Positions 59,115 through 64,000 of a DNA stretch of 64,000 nt are shown here, one piece after another. Both the position numbers and the translations under genes were made by a program. The DNA is taken from assembly GCF_029227915.1 (NCBI RefSeq), contig NC_079883.1, positions 4,650,001-4,714,000 on the forward strand. Direction: 5' to 3'. How positions within the stretch are numbered: position 1 is the first letter of the stretch; each line of letters opens with the position of its first letter. Source of the DNA: Hydractinia symbiolongicarpus. Lineage: Eukaryota; Cnidaria; Hydrozoa; Anthoathecata; Hydractiniidae. Below the pieces are notes generated by a model that saw nothing but the letters and a program-made list of their open reading frames with translations, was not told where the DNA came from and made no database searches.

Positions 59115-62100
59115 AGTTAGTTAATTACCAGTTAGATAGTGATACTACTCTCATAGCCAAGATAGAAGGAATTCTTGCAAGTTAGCTAGTTAACGTTTTC
59201 AACATTTTATGTAACTGCGGAAATGATGATAAAAGTATCTTTACATTGTCTTGCATTTTAAAAATATATTTCTTTTTGACAATAACAATGCTATACAATA
59301 TAAATACTATGACTTACCAACATTCTGTCAATTAGTGCATTGAATTCATTCACATCTACCAGAGAGGAATTACTTCATTTTTATCATTTTTTATTAGCTG
59401 AAACGAAAATCAAAATATATAAAAATGCATTCCCGGCATAGAAACAACTTTCTATCTAATAGAAAAAAACACGATATTGATTCTAGAAAAATTTGAATAA
59501 AATTTAATGACTTCTTTTATGGAGCAGACTGGGATAGCGGGTCTGGCCTTAAAAACCAACTTTGACATAATACACTTTTATTCAGAAGACATTCCTAGAG
59601 CTGTTCCTTCTTCCTTTAAAACACATTAAAATTTGAAAATTTTAACAGCTAGAGGCAGTTTTTTCCTAACGGTATGAAAGATGAGAGAGTCAGAGAAACT
59701 GAGGTAATAAATGATGTCAAACTTGGCCTTTTCCGCCAAAAATTTTTTTCTTTAATATTTAATAATTCTTACTTTGTTTAAATATAGTTTTTACAAGGAA
59801 TGTTCTTTTATATAACTGGTTTCATGATGCACATTTACATTCCTGCTCTAGTTAAGCATGATACATATTTAGGTTATTATACATTTTGTTTAAAAAAAAA
59901 GTCTTGTAAATTTTTATCATAATAGTTTCTTTACCATAACATTACAACTTTTCTTTTTTTGACAAAAACAAACTTTTTTAGGAAGGGAGTTTTTAAATTC
60001 ATTTGATCTTTTATCTAACTATCCAGAGGCATTATTATGAATAAATTAATTTGTTTCTAAACGTTTTAAAAGTTATAAAAGCGATGCTTTTTATAAGATC
60101 GTCTAAGAGTTGGTTGGCTGAATTTCGTCAAATAACATTCAATTCATAACAAGAAACCACGATTGGTTTGAAATCACACATATAGATAAAAATAGTTAAC
60201 AATAAAACCCATCGCCGAAGTACATTTTGATGGAAATTTTTAAGATAGCCCTGTGTACAAGGTTGTCAAACTTTTTGCATGCTTTAAAATTCAATAAACA
60301 TTCTTAATAACACTCATACATAAAAATAAATTATTTAAATTATTTTATAGAGAGCTTATTTCAAAAGATTATACAGAAAGAAAGTGAAACCGAACGCGAG
60401 TTGGGCTCTTGTGAAAGCGCACGTGAAAACAAAAATAAAAAAACATTAACTAAATATTTTTTAAAAATTGAAACCTTACATGTAAATACAACATTGTTAA
60501 GTTAAAACACAATAAATTTTAAGACATAAATTCTAAGCTCCGATTCTTATATCATCCATATGTACATATTATATAATGAAAGGTTGTTTGGTTTGTTTAC
60601 TAAAAAGAAAAATTTAAAAGTTTTCCTGCATAAACTCTCTTCTACATTGTGACTAGCTATAGGGAACTCTACAAACATAAAAAAAACCATTCACATCATT
60701 ATTATTTAGCGAAAAAGCTGGGGACCGTCTTTGCCAGGATCCATTAGTTACGGTATATTGAATATCAGACGAATGACTTTGGTGTTTAAAGCAGAATAAT
60801 GGCTCGTAGATTTGAGTTGGAAAAAAAAATTAGCTAAATCTTTAATAGTTTGGAATACATTTTATCAGCAACATGTAAACAACAAACTAAATTGAGTTAG
60901 CTTTGGACCCTTTTCAAAAAAGCAAAGCAAATGTAAACTGCCTAGCGCATCACATTAAATTTTTTTAAATTGCTTTTGATTTAAATTGTTATTAAAGTAA
61001 TAAAACTTTAAAAGTTATATAGCACTCCAGTGAAACAATTGCATTGTAACGAACGATCAGGGATCGTGGGTGTCGCACATGATACACGATTTACAGAGAA
61101 TAATTTCCCACTAGAGATCGTCTCCGAGATTGCTTCATTTTTGATACGAGTTGAAACGATTTTAATCGTATAGGAATCGTTTTATTATTCTTTTTTTACA
61201 TTGTTTCATAATCTAGCATGAAACAAATTAAGGTGGCAGTAACCCTTTTAAAAATCGGAATTTCTTTTTTTACATAATTAGTTACGAAAGATTGTTTACA
61301 GACTATATATTCATTTTTTTTTCTGATATAACACACTTGTCACGATTTTATGGCTAAAATACTATTATCTTTCACCAAAAATATTCAGCCTCAACAATTG
61401 CTCTTTAAAATAAAATTCATGAATAATGAATAATTAATTAGTTCTGCCAAATATAATTTAATTTTACTTATATCCACAAAACTCAACCAAATAACGTTTT
61501 ATACATTATACCAATTTCCAATACAATCACCGAAAAAAACTTTTCTAGTTACACATGTATCTTTCGCAGCACTCAAGTTTCTATTCTTTGTTTTTCAAAA
61601 AAGAAGCTTTTTGATGGCAGGACATGCCAAATATTTTCAGGGGGTAAATGTACCCATTTTCTTCAATCTTTGTAACTTTTTAAGGCTCCATGTAATGCTG
61701 ATAATGCAGTTTCTAAAAAAGCTTTGTCAAAACAACCACTTATAAATCGGTAGCTTCTGCAACGCATTTATGACCTACCATAATCATAAGAATGATTTTT
61801 ATTTATACAATATTAATACCAACTTATCACAACCCGAACATTATTTGATCTTTCGAACATGCATTTCAATGGTCCTCCATCACGGAGAAGATTCCAACAT
61901 TACATAAAATTTGTTTGCATTTGTGCGCAAAAAGCGTGTGCGGAGAAAAAATATTGCTGAACTGTAAAATAAAAATAAATTAGCTTGTAAAATAAGAAAG
62001 ATTTTTTACTGAAGCATATAAGATAGTTTTTTGACTAAAAGAAAAATGTTAAAAAAAGCGATTAAATATGTTTTTTATTTCTTTAAAAAGAAAATAAAAG

Positions 62101-62298
62101 ACAGCTCGTCACTTTGCATCATTATTAATTTCTCCCTTGTGAGACATAAGAGGTTTGAAGTCGCATCGCTGTAGCTTTGTAAAGTCTTTTTCATGAAGAG
62201 AATTATCCGATTCTATGTTTTCTAAGTTATAATCTTCGTCATTATTACAAGACGTCTTATCAATATACAATGTAAACAGTAAATAAACAAACTTTTAG
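59115..62298. other. Non-coding AT-rich region
   Basis: I saw no exon, RNA gene or long repeat here. It is probably intergenic or intronic to the gene suggested at 62299. Confidence 0.5.
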
Positions 62299-62422
62299 AA
62301 GGTGTGCTGGTGAGCTCATGGAATTTCTGCACGATGTGACATACGCTCATTTATTCGAACCTAGTCCTCTCGACTTTACGCAAATTTATTTAAAATTGAA
62401 GATGTTTAAAGACCCGATTAAG
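62299..62422 (+). CDS. Isolated putative exon, unrecognised gene
   Basis: One frame is open across 41 codons between an AG acceptor (62297-62298, after ACTTTT) and a GTATAA donor at 62423. The other two frames contain stops. The peptide (GELMEFLHDVTYAHLFEP, then LDFTQIYLKLKMF) is unlike simple AT-rich translation. It has balanced composition, with amphipathic helix-like spacing. I do not recognise the family and found no partner exon, so the gene would extend beyond the window or through long introns. Confidence 0.4.
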
Positions 62423-63589
62423 GTATAAATAAAGATTTTTAACGATTGTAAAAGGTTTATTCTGACATATTTATGTCTTATCAAAATAACATTTTTTTCA
62501 AATATTTTTTTTTTCACTGGAGTGCCCCTTTAACTATTATTATTTTATTTCTTATTTTTCTTTGCTTTTCTTCGATAAAAATAATATTTTTTATTAAGGA
62601 GGTAGCTAAAATATTTTTTGTGTTTTGTTAAGTTTAAAAATTTAGAAGCTGCCACAGTATTCTAATAAGTGTGAATATAGCCACAGCAGTTATTTGTTGA
62701 CGCTAAAATTGGCGAATAATGAGGGTCTCGTTGGGAATTAATGCATGATGTATGCTTTTAAAAGGTCTAATTATGGAGGTGTAGAGCAGCGTTGATGTTA
62801 GACAGGATACCTGTCTCTCTTTTCTGATTTCGCACTGCTTTTGTAACCCTGCTTATTTTAATGTTGATGTTTGCGCTACATATTGGAAGAATATTATAAA
62901 AAAAAACTTTAATTAGACAGTAAATTGTGCCTCTCTCTCTGCATTGTGGGATGAATTAAAGTAGTATTCTCTTCTATTGATTTTTTAATATTTTTTGATA
63001 AATTTTACTGAGTAACTTAGGCAACCTCGTCCCCAAGAATTGTTGAGAACAAGGTTGACAATACTCACTTGAGCATCATACCCTGCCTAGGTCGACAGGT
63101 TATAGATCAGTAATTTTTTACAACCTGTTTGTTGAAATAAATTCTTTTAAATTTGAAATAAAAGAAATCATGCACCCACCTGCTGCTAATATATTATTTT
63201 TTTGTTTTATTGCTTAGACGGCTAGAATATCATGTTGAATTATTTTTTTAAAAATAAACAACAAATCATTCGTACAAAAATCGATGTGGAAAGTACGTTA
63301 ATTTTTTTTTAACTTTGTTGCAAAAAGTATAATTGTTTTTGGCTATGAAAGTCATTAATAATACAATTGAAAGTCATTAATTTGTGAGCGCTAATGAAAA
63401 ACTACGTAATAGGGTCACGTGCTACTAAAAAGGACTGAAGCTAGCCTGAAATTTTTAACGAACAAGAAGATCGAAACAGCCATCAAGGCGGCAGGAAAAA
63501 CAAATATTTAAAAAACGATATCTGGGGTTACATGAACTTTTAACAAAAAGGGAAATGTCATTGGGAATTTCATATGAAAATCTTTCAGG
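62423..63589. other. Non-coding region, right flank
   Basis: No gene is visible. A CCTCGTCCCCAAG end with a nearby inverted partner (63022-63060) resembles the MITE ends at 31 and 41 kb. Confidence 0.5.
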
Positions 63590-64000
63590 TAAGTCCAACT
63601 TGTAAAAGTACCTCGGGACCTCCCTTTAAGAATCATCTAAACGGGATCATAGAAAGCGAAAAGATCACCATTGATTATTTAAAGACAGTCATTACAGGAT
63701 TGTAAAAACAGTTAAAATGGGATCGTAGAAAGTAAAAAGATCGTTTTAGATCATTCCAAAATCATCAAAAGGAGATGACAGAAAGCGTAAAGACCACCAA
63801 ATAGATCGTTAAAAAACCATCAAAACAGGTTGCTGGAGAGTGAAAACATAGCTGTAGTTAAATTATCAATCAAAACATGATTGCAGGAAACGAAAAACTC
63901 GTTGAATGTGAAAAGATCCCTTTAGATCTTTGAAAACAGTAAAAACAGGGTTGTAGAATGCAAAACATCTCCTTAAATCACTTAAAAATCATCAAAATGG
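63590..64000 (+). repeat. Diverged ~60-65-bp minisatellite running off the window
   Basis: At least six imperfect units contain ATCATCAAAA.GGGAT.GTAG followed by AAAG.GAAAAGATC and a TTAGATCATT-like stretch. The array continues past the window end. Confidence 0.8.

Noticed and set aside
63590-64000. CRISPR-like array
   Set aside because: Units are diverged and contiguous with no unique spacers between identical repeats, and the genome is eukaryotic. It is a minisatellite.

Overview
The window looks like AT-rich nuclear DNA from an early-branching metazoan, most likely a cnidarian and possibly a hydrozoan. That is an inference from genes with many small exons, animal-specific families (kizuna, AIDA, Smaug/SAMD4, EIF1AD, BEN, C2H2) and a large load of P-type, LINE and foldback repeats. 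There are no operons or bacterial signals. I assembled the gene models by hand by joining GT...AG exons with matching phase and comparing the products with remembered families. No alignment or transcript was available.

Layout. 283-5377 (+): 3' part of a gene for a protein with two START lipid-binding domains. 6298-8278 (+): EIF1AD. 9693-15767 (+): an unusual regulator with a short chromodomain, a glutamine-rich stretch and twelve zinc fingers. About 17171-30651 (+): kizuna (KIZ), a centrosomal protein. One KIZ intron carries a 7.3 kb P-superfamily DNA transposon (20810-28121) with perfect 31-bp terminal inverted repeats, a 7-bp target duplication and two open, convergent genes. 32398-35828 (+): C2H2 zinc finger plus BEN domain protein. 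About 38241-41612 (+): AIDA. 47589-44177 (-): Smaug/SAMD4, lacking only its last exon in my model; it converges on AIDA. From 47.6 kb to the end the window is mostly non-coding: a decayed RTE-like LINE (52.1-54.9 kb, +), a second unrelated decayed LINE (56.3-55.06 kb, -), a dead 3' fragment of the first LINE (58.85-59.11 kb, -), a diverged minisatellite present in both orientations (58.0 and 63.6 kb), and one isolated putative exon at 62.3 kb.

The host genes are mostly housekeeping or developmental and do not form a pathway. The strongest candidate for an undescribed system is the KIZ-intron transposon. Its P-type transposase starts with a ZAD-like cysteine domain where a THAP finger would be expected, and it is paired with a convergent second gene for a conserved-looking protein of unknown function.
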